Notes: generated by a model from the letters alone, not told the origin. Positions 38,423 to 48,113 are shown, numbered from the stretch's first letter. The stretch: 64,000 nt of DNA from Nocardioides oleivorans (GCF_004137255.1 NZ_SDWT01000001.1:2418001-2482000), one strand, 5' to 3'. Translations and numbers: made by a program.

Positions 38423-38830
38423 ATGTCCGAGCGTCCCACTGTCCTGTTCGTCTGCGTCCACAACGCGGGTCGCTCCCAGATGGCCGCCGGCTACCTCCAG
38501 CACCTCGCGGGCGACCGCGTGCAGGTGCTGTCCGCGGGATCGCAGCCCGGCAACCGGATCAATCCCGTGGCGGTCGCGGCGATGGCCGAGGAGGGGATCG
38601 ACATCGCGGCCAACGAGCCGAAGCTGCTCACCGACAGTGCGGTGCGGGAGGCCGACGTCGTGATCACCATGGGCTGCGGCGACGAGTGCCCGTTCCACCC
38701 CGGCAGGCGCTACGAGGACTGGGCCCTCGACGACCCCGCCGGTCAGGGCATCGACGCCGTCCGCCCCATCCGCGACGACATCCGGTCGCGGGTCACCGCA
38801 CTGGTCCACGAGCTCGTGCGGCCGGACTGA
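38423..38830 (+). CDS. arsC: Arsenate reductase, low-molecular-weight phosphatase type
   Basis: ArsC reduces arsenate to arsenite. This 135-residue protein has the P-loop CVHNAGRS with Cys11 and Arg17, further Cys85 and Cys89 in MGCGDECP, and the acid residue in WALDDPAG. The three cysteines match the thioredoxin-coupled family, although actinobacterial enzymes of this fold can also use mycothiol and mycoredoxin; I cannot decide between them. The gene abuts the channel gene. Confidence 0.92.
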   Translation: MSERPTVLFVCVHNAGRSQMAAGYLQHLAGDRVQVLSAGSQPGNRINPVAVAAMAEEGIDIAANEPKLLTDSAVREADVVITMGCGDECPFHPGRRYEDWALDDPAGQGIDAVRPIRDDIRSRVTALVHELVRPD

Positions 38831-38884
38831 CCGTCCCCGCAGAATCGCGGTGGATCTGCGGGTTCTCCTCCGCAGTCGAGGGGA

Positions 38885-38890
38885 TAGAGT
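38885..38890 (+). promoter_or_regulatory. Probable -10 box of the molybdate operon
   Basis: TAGAGT lies 7 bases before GTG 38898, consistent with a leaderless first gene. Confidence 0.45.
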
Positions 38891-38897
38891 GCTCCAC

Positions 38898-39302
38898 GTG
38901 CCGCAGATGAGGATCCGAGACGCTGCCGCCTACCTCGGCGTGAGCGACGACACCGTGCGCCGGTGGATCGACCGCGGGCTCCTGAGCGCCACGGCCGACG
39001 AGTCCGGGCGCAAGGTCGTCGACGGGTTCGAGGTCGCCCAGGTGGCCCGCCAGCACGCCTCGCTCCCCGGGCTGCCAGACGGGCTGGCCAGCTCGGCCCG
39101 CAACCGGTTCGTCGGCCTGGTCACGGACATCGTCGTCGACAAGGTGATGGCCCAGGTCGAGCTCCAGTGCGGACCGTTCCGCGTCGTGTCGCTCATGAGC
39201 AGCGAAGCCGTGCGCGACCTCCAGCTCGAGCTCGGATCCGTCGCCGTGGCGGTCATCAAGTCCACCGCAGTCGTCGTGGAAGCCCCCCAAGGAGAGTCAT
39301 GA
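38898..39302 (+). CDS. HTH-Mop molybdate-responsive regulator
   Basis: The 134-residue protein joins a MerR/excisionase-like helix-turn-helix (MRIRDAAAYLGVSDDTVRRWIDRGLL) to one Mop/TOBE domain (SARNRFVGLVTDIVVDKVMAQVELQ, VSLMSSEAVRDL, AVIKSTAVVVE), which binds molybdate or tungstate. It starts the modABC operon and presumably regulates it in response to molybdate, in place of ModE. GTG 38898 fits the leaderless promoter; GTG 38889 and ATG 38907 are alternatives. The stop overlaps modA by 4 bases. Confidence 0.88.
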   Translation: MPQMRIRDAAAYLGVSDDTVRRWIDRGLLSATADESGRKVVDGFEVAQVARQHASLPGLPDGLASSARNRFVGLVTDIVVDKVMAQVELQCGPFRVVSLMSSEAVRDLQLELGSVAVAVIKSTAVVVEAPQGES

Positions 39303-40084
39303 AGCGCACGATCCCCCTCGCCCTCACCGCCGTCCTGCTGTCCACTGCGCTCGCCGGCTGCGGTGGCGACGACGAGCCCGCCTCGGGCGACGGGGGCGAC
39401 GCAGGCGAGACGACGCTGGTCGTCTACGCCGCGGCCTCGTTGACCTCCACGTTCGAGGACATCGCCGACGAGTTCGAGTCGACCCACGACGGGGTCACGG
39501 TGCAGTTCAACTTCCAGGGCTCCTCGGACCTGGTCGCCCAGCTGCAGGAGGGTGCGCCCGCCGACGTGTTCGCGTCCGCGGACGAGGCCAACATGGACAA
39601 GCTCACGGCGGACGACCTCCAGGGCTCGGAGCCCGAGCTGTTCGCCTCGAACACCCTCGAGATCGCGGTGCCGCCGGGCAACCCGGCCGGCGTCGAGTCT
39701 TTCCAGGACCTCGCCGAGGACGGGCTGAACCTGGTCGTCTGCGCGCCGGAGGTGCCGTGCGGGGCCGCCACCCAGAAGGTCGCGGAGTCGGCAGGGGTGG
39801 AGCTCGCGCCGGTGAGTGAGGAGCAGTCGGTGACCGACGTGCTCGCCAAGGTCACCACGGGTGAGGCCGACGCCGGCCTGGTCTACGTCACCGACGTGCT
39901 CGTCGCCGGCGACGACGTCGAGGGCGTGGAGTTCCCCGAGTCGTCGGCCGCGGTCAACCTCTACCCGATCGCCACCCTCGGCGAGAGCGAGAACCCCGAC
40001 CTGGCGCAGGAGTTCGTCGACCTGGTCCTGGGGCAGACCGGGCAGTCGATCCTCGGGGACGCCGGCTTCGCACCCGCTCCCTGA
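39299..40084 (+). CDS. modA: Molybdate ABC transporter substrate-binding lipoprotein
   Basis: ModA binds molybdate outside the membrane. The 261-residue precursor has lipobox LAGC (Cys21), then [20 protein letters not shown], the binding-site segment [33 protein letters not shown], and [17 protein letters not shown]. These are typical of the family. It is preceded by GGAGAG and overlaps the regulator stop (ATGA). Next in order come modB and modC, so the whole ABC importer is encoded here. Confidence 0.94.
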   Translation: MKRTIPLALTAVLLSTALAGCGGDDEPASGDGGDAGETTLVVYAAASLTSTFEDIADEFESTHDGVTVQFNFQGSSDLVAQLQEGAPADVFASADEANMDKLTADDLQGSEPELFASNTLEIAVPPGNPAGVESFQDLAEDGLNLVVCAPEVPCGAATQKVAESAGVELAPVSEEQSVTDVLAKVTTGEADAGLVYVTDVLVAGDDVEGVEFPESSAAVNLYPIATLGESENPDLAQEFVDLVLGQTGQSILGDAGFAPAP

Positions 40085-40086
40085 CC

Positions 40087-40881
40087 GTGACCGGCTCCCG
40101 CGGCCGGGTCGGCGTACCGACCTGGATCTTCCTGCCCGCCCTGGCGGGAGCGTGCTTCGTGCTCCTGCCATTGCTGGCGATCGTGCTGCGCACGCCGTGG
40201 AGCAGGTTCTTCGAGCTGGTCACGTCCGAGGCGTCCCGGGAGGCGCTCCAGCTGAGCCTGCGCACCTCCGCCACGAGCACGGTGCTGTGCCTGGTGCTCG
40301 GGATCCCGATGGCGCTCGTCCTCGCCCGGACCGAGTTCCGCGGCCAGGGCCTGCTGCGTTCCTTGGTCCTGCTTCCCCTGGTCCTGCCGCCGGTGGTGGG
40401 CGGCATCGCGTTGCTCTACACCTTCGGCCGGCGCGGACTGCTGGGGGAGTCGTTCGAGGTCCTGGGCGTGCAGGTCGCGTTCTCCACCACGGCCGTGGTG
40501 CTCGCCCAGACCTTCGTCGCGCTGCCCTTCCTCGTGGTCAGCTTCGAGGGGGCGCTGCGGACCGCCGGCCAGAAGTACGAGGTGGTGGCCGCGTCGCTGG
40601 GCGCACGTCCCACCACGGTCCTGCGCCGCGTCACCCTCCCGCTGGTCCTGCCGGGCCTGGTGTCCGGCACCGTCCTGGCGTTCGCCCGGTCGCTGGGCGA
40701 GTTCGGCGCCACGATCACCTTCGCGGGCAGCCTGCAGGGGGTCACCCGCACGCTCCCGCTCGAGATCTACCTGCGCCGCGAGACCGACGCCGAGGCGGCG
40801 GTCGCCCTCTCCCTGGTGCTGGTCCTGGTCGCCGTGCTGGTCATCGGGTTCGCACGGCAGGGCAGGGGGAGCAGCCTGTGA
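40087..40881 (+). CDS. modB: Molybdate ABC transporter permease
   Basis: The 264-residue protein has six membrane segments and the EAA coupling loop ([25 protein letters not shown]) that contacts ModC, plus [15 protein letters not shown] near the C-terminus typical of ModB/CysT permeases. GTG 40087 lies 2 bases after the modA stop, and its stop overlaps modC by 4 bases. Confidence 0.93.
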   Translation: MTGSRGRVGVPTWIFLPALAGACFVLLPLLAIVLRTPWSRFFELVTSEASREALQLSLRTSATSTVLCLVLGIPMALVLARTEFRGQGLLRSLVLLPLVLPPVVGGIALLYTFGRRGLLGESFEVLGVQVAFSTTAVVLAQTFVALPFLVVSFEGALRTAGQKYEVVAASLGARPTTVLRRVTLPLVLPGLVSGTVLAFARSLGEFGATITFAGSLQGVTRTLPLEIYLRRETDAEAAVALSLVLVLVAVLVIGFARQGRGSSL

Positions 40882-41933
40882 GCCTCCACTTCGACGCAGC
40901 CGTGCTCGAGCGGTCCGTCGACGTCTCCCTCGAGGTCGGGAACGGCGAGACGGTCGCGCTGCTGGGGCCCAACGGGGCGGGGAAGTCCACCGTGCTCGCA
41001 GTCGCCGCCGGACTGCTGCGTCCCGACCGGGGCCGGGTCAGCCTCGACGGTCGCCCGCTGACCGTGCGGGGGCACCCGGAGCGGGACGTCGACGTACCTC
41101 CGCACGACCGGCACGTGTCCCTGCTCGCCCAGGAGCCGCTGCTCTTCCCGCACCTCAGCGTCCTCGACAACGTCGCCTTCGGCCCCCGGAGCCGAGGGCG
41201 GTCGCGCGCGGCGTCCCGGGAGGCAGCTTCCCACTGGATCGCGGAGGTCGGCATCGAGGAGCTGGCGGCCCGCAAGCCCGCCCAGCTCTCCGGTGGGCAG
41301 GCCCAGCGCGCCGCTGTCGCGCGCGCCCTGGCCTCCGACCCCGGCCTCCTGCTCCTCGACGAGCCGATGGCCGCACTCGACGTCGCCGTCACGCCGGCCC
41401 TGCGCCAGACCCTGCGACGCGTGCTCGAGGACCGGACCGTCCTGCTGGTCACCCACGACCCGCTCGACGCCCTCGTGCTGGCGGACCGGGTGGTGGTGAT
41501 CCACGACGGCAAGGTCGTCGAGCACGGTCCGTCCTCGGAGGTCCTGGCCCGTCCGCGCAGCACGTTCACCGCCCAGCTCGCCGGTCTCAACATGCTCAGC
41601 GGCACCTGGGTGGACGGTGGCGTGGACACGCCGTCCGGGCACCGCCTCGAGGGTCGCGTCGCCGGCGCGCAGCCGGAGGACGGGAGGCCCGTCGTCGCGG
41701 TCTTCCCGCCCCACGCGGTGAGCATCTTCCTCGAGCGTCCCGGCGGGAGCCCGCGCAACGCGCTCGACGTGACGATCACCCACCTCGAACCCCACAGCGG
41801 GCAGATCCGCGCCCGGACCGACGAGGTCACCGCCGACGTCACGCCGCAGTCGGCCGCCGAGCTCGACCTCGTGCCGGGGTCACGGGTCTACTTCACCGTC
41901 AAGGCCAACGAGGTCCTCGTCTACGCCATCTGA
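40878..41933 (+). CDS. modC: Molybdate ABC transporter ATP-binding protein
   Basis: The 351-residue ATPase has Walker [10 protein letters not shown] (about residues 33-41), Q-loop, ABC signature [15 protein letters not shown], Walker [13 protein letters not shown] and H-loop [15 protein letters not shown]-terminal Mop/TOBE-like domain (about residue 290 onward) is usual for ModC and may sense molybdate. The last 54 bases overlap the convergent cation transporter gene. Confidence 0.93.
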   Translation: MSLHFDAAVLERSVDVSLEVGNGETVALLGPNGAGKSTVLAVAAGLLRPDRGRVSLDGRPLTVRGHPERDVDVPPHDRHVSLLAQEPLLFPHLSVLDNVAFGPRSRGRSRAASREAASHWIAEVGIEELAARKPAQLSGGQAQRAAVARALASDPGLLLLDEPMAALDVAVTPALRQTLRRVLEDRTVLLVTHDPLDALVLADRVVVIHDGKVVEHGPSSEVLARPRSTFTAQLAGLNMLSGTWVDGGVDTPSGHRLEGRVAGAQPEDGRPVVAVFPPHAVSIFLERPGGSPRNALDVTITHLEPHSGQIRARTDEVTADVTPQSAAELDLVPGSRVYFTVKANEVLVYAI

Positions 41934-42710
41934 CGGCCTCCGGACCCGGACGACACTGCCGACCTGCAGCAGCGGCGACGCACCGCCGGCCTCCGCCGAG
42001 ACGTCGTACGCACCGGTCTGCGAGCAGCAGTCGTCGCCGCACCCGCACGCGTCCTGCGCGCCACCCGTGCCGCCCGTTCCGCCCGTTCCGATGGCCCCGC
42101 AGCAACCCTCGCCGCGCCAGGCCGCGCGCCCCTCCTTGACGGCGACGGCCGCGATCACCAGCCCCGCGACCGGATCGGCCCAGGACCACCCGAGCGTTGC
42201 GTTGAGCACCAGCCCGACCAGGAGGACGGCCGAGAGGTAGGTGCAGAGCAGGGTCTGCGTCGAGTCCGCCACGACCGCGTTCGACCCGAGCGCCCTCCCG
42301 GTGCGTCGTTGCGCCCAGGAGAGGAACGGCATGATCGCCAGCGAGGCGATCGCCAGGCCGATGCCGACGGGGGAGTGCTCCGGGTCGTGGTCGCTCAGCA
42401 GCGCCCGCACCGACTCGAGGGACACGTAGGCGGCGAGGGCGAAGAACGAGAACGCCATCAGCCGTAAGGCGAGGCGCTCGCGCGTCTCCGGGAGCCGGTG
42501 GCGGAACTGCCACAGGATGATGAGGCCGCTCGAGACCTCGACGATGGAGTCGAGGCCGAAGCCGACCAGCGCCACGGATCCGGCGACCACGCCGGCGGTG
42601 ATCGCGATGACCGCCTCGACGAGGTTGTACGCCACCGACGCCGCGGCCAGCAGCTGCGCCCGTCGGCCGAGCCGCGCCCGATCGGCGACCGAGACGGTCG
42701 AGCTGCTCAT
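41880..42710 (-). CDS. Cation transporter with Cys-rich C-terminal tail
   Basis: The 276-residue protein has about five to six membrane segments with VGFGLDSIVEVSSGLIILWQFRHRL, a cation diffusion-type segment with acidic metal-binding residues. The C-terminal tail contains GEGCCGAIG, a GTGGTGGTGG linker and CGCGDDCC, which could bind thiophilic metals such as Cd, Zn or Cu. It is translated from an ATG overlapping the stop of an ArsR-family gene, so it is probably a metal-efflux protein controlled by that repressor. The final 18 residues lie in sequence shared with the modC 3' end on the other strand, and the tail may be an extension. Confidence 0.82.
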   Translation of the reverse strand: MSSSTVSVADRARLGRRAQLLAAASVAYNLVEAVIAITAGVVAGSVALVGFGLDSIVEVSSGLIILWQFRHRLPETRERLALRLMAFSFFALAAYVSLESVRALLSDHDPEHSPVGIGLAIASLAIMPFLSWAQRRTGRALGSNAVVADSTQTLLCTYLSAVLLVGLVLNATLGWSWADPVAGLVIAAVAVKEGRAAWRGEGCCGAIGTGGTGGTGGAQDACGCGDDCCSQTGAYDVSAEAGGASPLLQVGSVVRVRRPSDGVDEDLVGLDGEVDP

Positions 42711-43081
42711 CGGGTGGCGGCCTCGACGCCGTAGGTCCCGCAGAGGGTCACCGCGTCGCCCGTCAGGGCCAGCATCTTCTCCGCGCCAGACAGCATCTCC
42801 ATGGTCGCCTCCGGGTGTGCGAGCGAGTAGAGGGACGCCCGGCCCTGCGGTCGCACCTGAGCGATGCCGCAGTCGACGAGGCAGGCCAGGTGCTGCGACA
42901 CGGTCGACTGGGCGAGCCCCAGGTGGCGCACCAGGTCGACCACCCGGTGCTCGCCCAGCACGAGGTGCTGCACGATCGCCAGCCGGGACCGGTCGCTGAA
43001 CCCGTGGAACAGGCACGCGGCCGCGGTCAGCGCGCTGGTCTCGGCCCGTCGGTCATCGGCAAGCACCTCTGTCATCGGCAT
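42707..43081 (-). CDS. ArsR/SmtB family metal-responsive repressor
   Basis: The 124-residue winged-helix protein has the recognition helix in LGLAQSTVSQHLACLVDCGIAQVRPQGRASLYSL. Cysteines near CLFHGF (N-terminal), ACLVDCG (mid) and TLCGTYG (C-terminal) resemble CmtR-type Cd/Pb sensors, although I cannot assign the metal. It precedes and overlaps (ATGA) the cation transporter gene, a usual repressor-transporter pair. ATG 43081 and 43075 are both possible starts, and a palindrome covers them. Confidence 0.88.
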   Translation of the reverse strand: MPMTEVLADDRRAETSALTAAACLFHGFSDRSRLAIVQHLVLGEHRVVDLVRHLGLAQSTVSQHLACLVDCGIAQVRPQGRASLYSLAHPEATMEMLSGAEKMLALTGDAVTLCGTYGVEAATR

Positions 43082-43090
43082 TCGCCGATG
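43073..43090. promoter_or_regulatory. Operator-like palindrome at the ArsR start codon
   Basis: CATCGGC-ATTC-GCCGATG is a perfect 7-bp inverted repeat overlapping the start of the ArsR-type gene. A repressor bound here would block both transcription start and translation start. Confidence 0.5.
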
Positions 43091-43123
43091 TTGTCACACG
43101 GATGCGGACCGCGCCACCACGTC

Positions 43124-44209
<1,086 letters not shown>

Positions 44210-44884
44210 TCAGCCGTACGTGGGGTACTGGGGCCAGCCCTCGGGGCTGTCCTCCCAGTCCTGCTGCCGTCCGTAGACGGTGCGGTCCATGATGTGGGCG
44301 GTCGGCAGGATCGCCTCCGTGCCGCGTGCGGTGGTCATGTAGGTGAGGTAGGGCGTGCCGTCCTTCAGCAGGTAGTAGGAGTAGCCCGGCAGCTGGCCCT
44401 CGTTGCCCTCGTCGTCGGTCCGGGTCCAGCCCCAGTCGTAGTGGTAGGTGGTGTCGTACGACGACACCCAGGTGTGGTCCCAGCCGCGTTCCGCGCGCCA
44501 GGCCTCCAGCTTGTCGATCGGAGCCTGCGCGACCATCGCGAAGGCGATCCCCTCGTCGGCGACCCGGTCCATGTCGGCGGGGAGGTTGTCGACGGCCCAG
44601 GTGCAGCTCGGGCAGCCAGCGTCCCAGGACGGGTCGAACATGACGTTCTGGACCATCAGCAGGTAGCGGCCGTCGAACAGGTCTGTGAGCCTCACGGGCC
44701 CGTCGGGACCGGTGAACGTGTAGTCGTCGACCTCGACCATCGGCAGCCGCCGTCGCGCGGCGGAGACCCGGTCGTCGAGCCGGGTGACCTCCTTCTCGCG
44801 GGCGACCTGCTCGGCGAGCGCTGCGTCGAAGGTGGAGCGGTCGGCCACCGGGGGCGCGGCGGCGGGCTGGTCGAGCTTGTCCAT
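44210..44884 (-). CDS. DUF899 thioredoxin-like protein
   Basis: The 224-residue protein belongs to the DUF899 thioredoxin-like family: LAEQVAREKEVTRLDDRVSAARRRLPMVEV, FDGRYLLMVQNVMFDPSWDAGCPSCTWAVDNLP with a CPSC motif, VAQAPIDKLEAWRAERGW and YYLLKDGTPYLTYMTTARGTE. The Cys pair suggests a thiol-redox function, but the physiological role is unknown. A GGAGGAG site precedes ATG 44884. Neighbours on the same strand are oxidoreductases (aldo/keto reductase, SDR). Confidence 0.9.
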   Translation of the reverse strand: MDKLDQPAAAPPVADRSTFDAALAEQVAREKEVTRLDDRVSAARRRLPMVEVDDYTFTGPDGPVRLTDLFDGRYLLMVQNVMFDPSWDAGCPSCTWAVDNLPADMDRVADEGIAFAMVAQAPIDKLEAWRAERGWDHTWVSSYDTTYHYDWGWTRTDDEGNEGQLPGYSYYLLKDGTPYLTYMTTARGTEAILPTAHIMDRTVYGRQQDWEDSPEGWPQYPTYG

Positions 44885-45009
44885 GAGGTCTCCTCCGTGA
44901 CGTGGGGCGTGGGGCGTGGACCTCGAGCCTCCCGCGGTGCTGCATGGAGGGGAAGACCCCTGGGGCGGTGGTGGGCCGCCCGCCGATCGGCCCTCTCCGA
45001 GCCCCTGCG

Positions 45010-45930
45010 TCAGGCCAGGACCGGGTGCCCGATGATCTCCTCGGCCCGCTCCCACAGCCAGGCGCCGAGGTGCGGGTCCGCGGTCGAGGGCACGGGCTGG
45101 GCCAGGACGGGCCGGCCGACGGCGGTCCGGTGCGGACCGACGTAGGCCAGGCGCGGCAGCGAGGTGGCGGCGACTGCAGCCGCCGCCGGACGGGCCGCGC
45201 GGTCCTTGCCGTGGACGATCGGAGCGACCACGGGGCCGAGCGCCGTCGCGAGCCTGCGGACGACGGGCCCGCGGTGGTGGATGCCCTCCCTGTCGGGGGT
45301 GAGGACGTCGATGGCGCTGCCGGGGTGGGCGACGACGGACGTCACTGCCGATCCGAGGGCCGCCAGGCGGCGGCCGAGCTCGAAGCCGAGGATCTCTGCC
45401 ACGTGTCGGGACATCGCGTAGGCCGTCCGCGGCTCGTAGGCACGCTGGCCCAGCCAGTTGGCACGGTCGAAGGAGATCCGGCGGGTGAGGAGGCTGCCGG
45501 TGCTGACCACGCGCGCGGTCCCGGCGCGCTCCAGCGCGGGCATCGCCGGGCCGAGCAGCTCGAGGTGCGCGAGGGCGTTGACGGCCACGGTCCACTCCAC
45601 GCCGTACGGCCCCGTGGTCCGGGCGCGGGGTGCGTCGATCACTCCCGCGTTGAGGACCAGCGCGTGGAGCGATGCCTCCTGGCCGAGAGTCGTCCCAGCG
45701 CTGCGCACGGACGCGGCGTCGGTCAGGTCCATCGTCAGGATCCGGTGCGTGTCGGGACGGGGGAGCAGCGCGCGAGCGGTGCGCGCGCGTGCCGCGGACC
45801 GCGCCACCAGCACGATCCGCGCCCCTCGCCACGCAAGGTCCTCCGCCACGAAGTAGCCGATGCCGGACGCGCCACCGGTCACGGCGACGGTTCGTCCGGT
45901 GAGGGAGTCGTGCAGGGTGATCTCTGACAT
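45010..45930 (-). CDS. Short-chain dehydrogenase/reductase with altered catalytic Lys
   Basis: The 306-residue Rossmann protein has the cofactor motif TVAVTGGASGIGYFVAEDL, the LVLNAG segment (Asn), and VVSTGSLL (catalytic Ser). The active-site Tyr lies in TAYAMSRHVAEI, where the YxxxK motif has Arg instead of Lys. This could alter catalysis or signify a modified mechanism. The N-terminus and the C-terminal tail fit the atypical SDR/retinol dehydrogenase-like group. It diverges from a MarR gene over an AT-rich region with two palindromes, so it is probably the MarR target. Confidence 0.85.
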   Translation of the reverse strand: MSEITLHDSLTGRTVAVTGGASGIGYFVAEDLAWRGARIVLVARSAARARTARALLPRPDTHRILTMDLTDAASVRSAGTTLGQEASLHALVLNAGVIDAPRARTTGPYGVEWTVAVNALAHLELLGPAMPALERAGTARVVSTGSLLTRRISFDRANWLGQRAYEPRTAYAMSRHVAEILGFELGRRLAALGSAVTSVVAHPGSAIDVLTPDREGIHHRGPVVRRLATALGPVVAPIVHGKDRAARPAAAAVAATSLPRLAYVGPHRTAVGRPVLAQPVPSTADPHLGAWLWERAEEIIGHPVLA

Positions 45931-45932
45931 GT

Positions 45933-45975
45933 TTCAAATATTGAAGGAAAACACGAGAAACTTCAAGTCGTGAAG
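45933..45975. promoter_or_regulatory. Two MarR-type palindromes between SDR and marR
   Basis: TTCAA-ATA-TTGAA (45933-45945) and CTTCA-AGTCG-TGAAG (45961-45975) share a TTCA/TGAA half-site pattern. They lie in the AT-rich divergent promoter region. They are likely operator sites for the MarR protein encoded next. Confidence 0.6.
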
Positions 45976-45983
45976 CATCGAGG

Positions 45984-45989
45984 TAGGCT
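45984..45989 (+). promoter_or_regulatory. Probable -10 box of the MarR gene
   Basis: TAGGCT lies 8 bases before ATG 45998, consistent with a leaderless mRNA. Confidence 0.5.
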
Positions 45990-45997
45990 GCCGGACC

Positions 45998-46426
45998 ATG
46001 GGACGGTCACGACGCGAGCGACAGGCCGAGGTCCTGCTCGCCATGCACGACGTCGTCGCGCGCACCGACGCTGCGGTGGCCCCGCTCCTCGTCAAGCACG
46101 GCCTGACCCCTGCCACCGCACACCTGCTGTGGCTGGTCGATCCGGCCGCGGCGCCGCCGTCGATGAAGGCGCTGGCAGAGCAGCTGGGGTGCGCACCCTC
46201 CAACGTGACCTTCCTCAGCCAGCACCTGGAGACCCGCGGCCTCGCGTTCCGCACCCGGTCGACGGCCGATCGGCGCCAGCGTGTCCTCGGCCTGACCGAC
46301 GCCGGCGTCGCCGCGCGTGCTGCCGTCGTCGAGCAGGTCGCCCGTCACTCCCCGTTGGCCGACCTCGACGACGCGGCGCTCGACGCCGTCCTCGACGCGC
46401 TCCGAGCAGGTCGAGGCGCGCCGTGA
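45998..46426 (+). CDS. MarR family transcriptional regulator
   Basis: The 142-residue protein has the MarR winged helix: LTPATAHLLWLVDP, then MKALAEQLGCAPSNVTFLSQHLETRGLAFRTRSTADRRQRVLGLTDAG, with a C-terminal dimerisation helix. It diverges from the SDR gene, and palindromes between the genes support autoregulation and control of the SDR. The stop overlaps the ribokinase-like gene by 4 bases, so both may respond to the same signal. Confidence 0.9.
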   Translation: MGRSRRERQAEVLLAMHDVVARTDAAVAPLLVKHGLTPATAHLLWLVDPAAAPPSMKALAEQLGCAPSNVTFLSQHLETRGLAFRTRSTADRRQRVLGLTDAGVAARAAVVEQVARHSPLADLDDAALDAVLDALRAGRGAP

Positions 46427-47289
46427 CCGACGTGCTGGTGATCGGGTCGATCAATGCCGACGTGACCTTCCGCAGCGCCCACTTCGCCGCTCCCGGGGAG
46501 ACCGTGGTCGCCGAGCAGATCACGCACGCCACCGGCGGCAAGGGAGCCAACCAGGCCGTCGCCGTGGCGCGCGCCGGCGCCGCGGCGAGGCTCGTCGGTG
46601 CGGTGGGCGAGGATCCCGCGGGTCGCACCCAGGTGGAGGCGCTCGCGGCCGAGGGCGTCGACACGGACGCGATCACGGTGAGCGGCGTCGCGCCGACCGG
46701 CACGGCCTTCGTGGTGGTGGTGTCGTCGGGCGAGAACTCCATCGTCGTGGGCAGGGGAGCCAACGCCACCCTCGACCCCGAGCGTGTCCGAGCCGAGGTG
46801 AGCACCACGACCGCGTCCGTCCTCCTGCTGTCGTCGGAGGCCGGCGAGGCCATCGTCGACGCTGCTGCCGGTGCAGCGGCAGACGCCGGCACTCCCCGCG
46901 TGGTGGTCAACAACGGTCCGTGGCTCCCGCTCGCGCCTCGGAGCCTCGCCGTGGCCGATCCCCTCGTGGTCAACGAGCACGAGGCGCGCCACGCCTGCCC
47001 GGAGGCCGCCGAGCTGTCGGGCACCGACCTCGCCGACGCCGTGCGGCACGCGCACGGATCGAGGTCGGTCGTGGTCACGCACGGCTCGGACGGAGTCGCG
47101 CTGAGCGGGGACCTGACGCGGTGGTTCGACGCGGTGCCGGCGTCCGTCGTCGCCGACACCACCGGTGCGGGTGACGCCTTCGTCGGGACGCTTGCGGCAG
47201 CACTGGCGAGAGGAACGACGCTCGAGCAGGCCGTCCGGCTCGGCCAGGAGGCGGGCGCGCGAGCGGTGTCGAGGCACGGTGCTCGGTGA
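46423..47289 (+). CDS. PfkB family sugar kinase, ribokinase-like
   Basis: The 288-residue protein has the PfkB signatures: VIGSINADVTFRSAHFAAPGETV, HATGGKGANQAVAVARAGA (signature 1) and ADTTGAGDAFVGTLAAAL (signature 2 with the catalytic Asp). Ribokinase phosphorylates D-ribose at C5; the sugar here is not established. The gene follows MarR with GTGA overlap. It has no adjacent ribose transporter. Confidence 0.9.
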   Translation: MTDVLVIGSINADVTFRSAHFAAPGETVVAEQITHATGGKGANQAVAVARAGAAARLVGAVGEDPAGRTQVEALAAEGVDTDAITVSGVAPTGTAFVVVVSSGENSIVVGRGANATLDPERVRAEVSTTTASVLLLSSEAGEAIVDAAAGAAADAGTPRVVVNNGPWLPLAPRSLAVADPLVVNEHEARHACPEAAELSGTDLADAVRHAHGSRSVVVTHGSDGVALSGDLTRWFDAVPASVVADTTGAGDAFVGTLAAALARGTTLEQAVRLGQEAGARAVSRHGAR

Positions 47290-47319
47290 CGCAGACGCGA
47301 CCGACCCGTCAGGCACCGG

Positions 47320-47418
47320 TCAGTCCGGGCTGACCACGAGCTCCGTGGTCGTGGCGATCGCGAAGGCCCGGCCGTGGGAGAGCGTGTGGCGCCCACGGGC
47401 CACCCCCGCACCTGTCAC
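47320..47418 (-). CDS. Small ORF coupled to msrA, possible gene remnant
   Basis: GTG at 47418 overlaps the msrA stop (GTGA) and opens 32 codons whose third positions are almost all G or C, as in coding DNA. The peptide ([20 protein letters not shown] and 12 more residues) has no recognisable domain. It could be a real small protein or the 3' end of a lost gene. Confidence 0.3.
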   Translation of the reverse strand: MTGAGVARGRHTLSHGRAFAIATTTELVVSPD

Positions 47419-48065
47419 GACATCGCGGGGAACTTGACTCCCGTGTTCGCGTGGCAGCGGTAGCCGAAGGGGTTCTTGGCGAGGTACTGCTGGTGCGGGT
47501 CCTCTGCGTAGAAGTACGGCGTCTCGGAGGCGGGGCGGATCTCGGTGGTGATCTCGCCGAGGCCGCGGCGGGCGAGCTCGTCGCCGTACACCTTGGTCAG
47601 CTCGCGCGCGGTCTGCTCCTGCTCGGGCGTGGTCCAGTAGATCGCGGAGCGGTACTGGGTGCCGACGTCGTTGCCCTGGCGCATGCCTTGGGTCGGGTCG
47701 TGGATCTCGAAGAACTTCTTGAGCAGGTCGGCGTAGGACACCACGGACGGGTCGAAGACCACGCGGACCGCCTCGGTGTGCCCGGTGCGACCGCTGCACA
47801 CCTCCTCGTAGGTCGGGTTCGGCGTGCTGCCGCCGGCGTAGCCGACCGACGTCGACCACACGCCCGGCACCTGCCAGTAGATCTCCTCCGCGCCCCAGAA
47901 GCAGCCGAGGCCGAGGATGGCGACCTCGTGGCCGGCGGGGGCGTCGGGCGTGATCACGGGTGCGTCGAGGACGACGTGGTCGCCCAGGCTCCACATCGAC
48001 TCCGAGCGGCCGGGCAGGGCCTCGGAGGCGGTGGGCAGGGTGGTGGGCTTGCCGAATCCGAACAT
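47415..48065 (-). CDS. msrA: Peptide methionine-S-sulfoxide reductase
   Basis: MsrA repairs methionine-S-sulfoxide in oxidised proteins. The 216-residue protein has the active-site motif LGCFWGAEE with the catalytic Cys, [25 protein letters not shown], the [21 protein letters not shown] segment and a C-terminal GYRCHANTG carrying a resolving Cys. ATG 48065 is the start; it has about 45 residues before the core, as in relatives. It is transcribed towards the ribokinase gene. Confidence 0.95.
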   Translation of the reverse strand: MFGFGKPTTLPTASEALPGRSESMWSLGDHVVLDAPVITPDAPAGHEVAILGLGCFWGAEEIYWQVPGVWSTSVGYAGGSTPNPTYEEVCSGRTGHTEAVRVVFDPSVVSYADLLKKFFEIHDPTQGMRQGNDVGTQYRSAIYWTTPEQEQTARELTKVYGDELARRGLGEITTEIRPASETPYFYAEDPHQQYLAKNPFGYRCHANTGVKFPAMS

Positions 48066-48094
48066 GCCTCCATTGTCGCTCGCCACGCAAGAGG

Positions 48095-48113
48095 CCTACG
48101 TAGAACTACGTGG
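48095..48113. promoter_or_regulatory. ACTACGT-type repeat in the intergenic region
   Basis: CCTACGTAGAACTACGTGG includes the palindrome CTACGTAG and a second CTACGT. It lies between the msrA start and the secreted repeat protein and may serve as a shared operator. No binding protein is known. Confidence 0.3.

Noticed and set aside
45998-47289. Single long fused protein through marR and the ribokinase-like gene
   Set aside because: The continuous open frame is a chance alignment; the MarR gene ends with its own stop and the kinase begins at a GTGA overlap.
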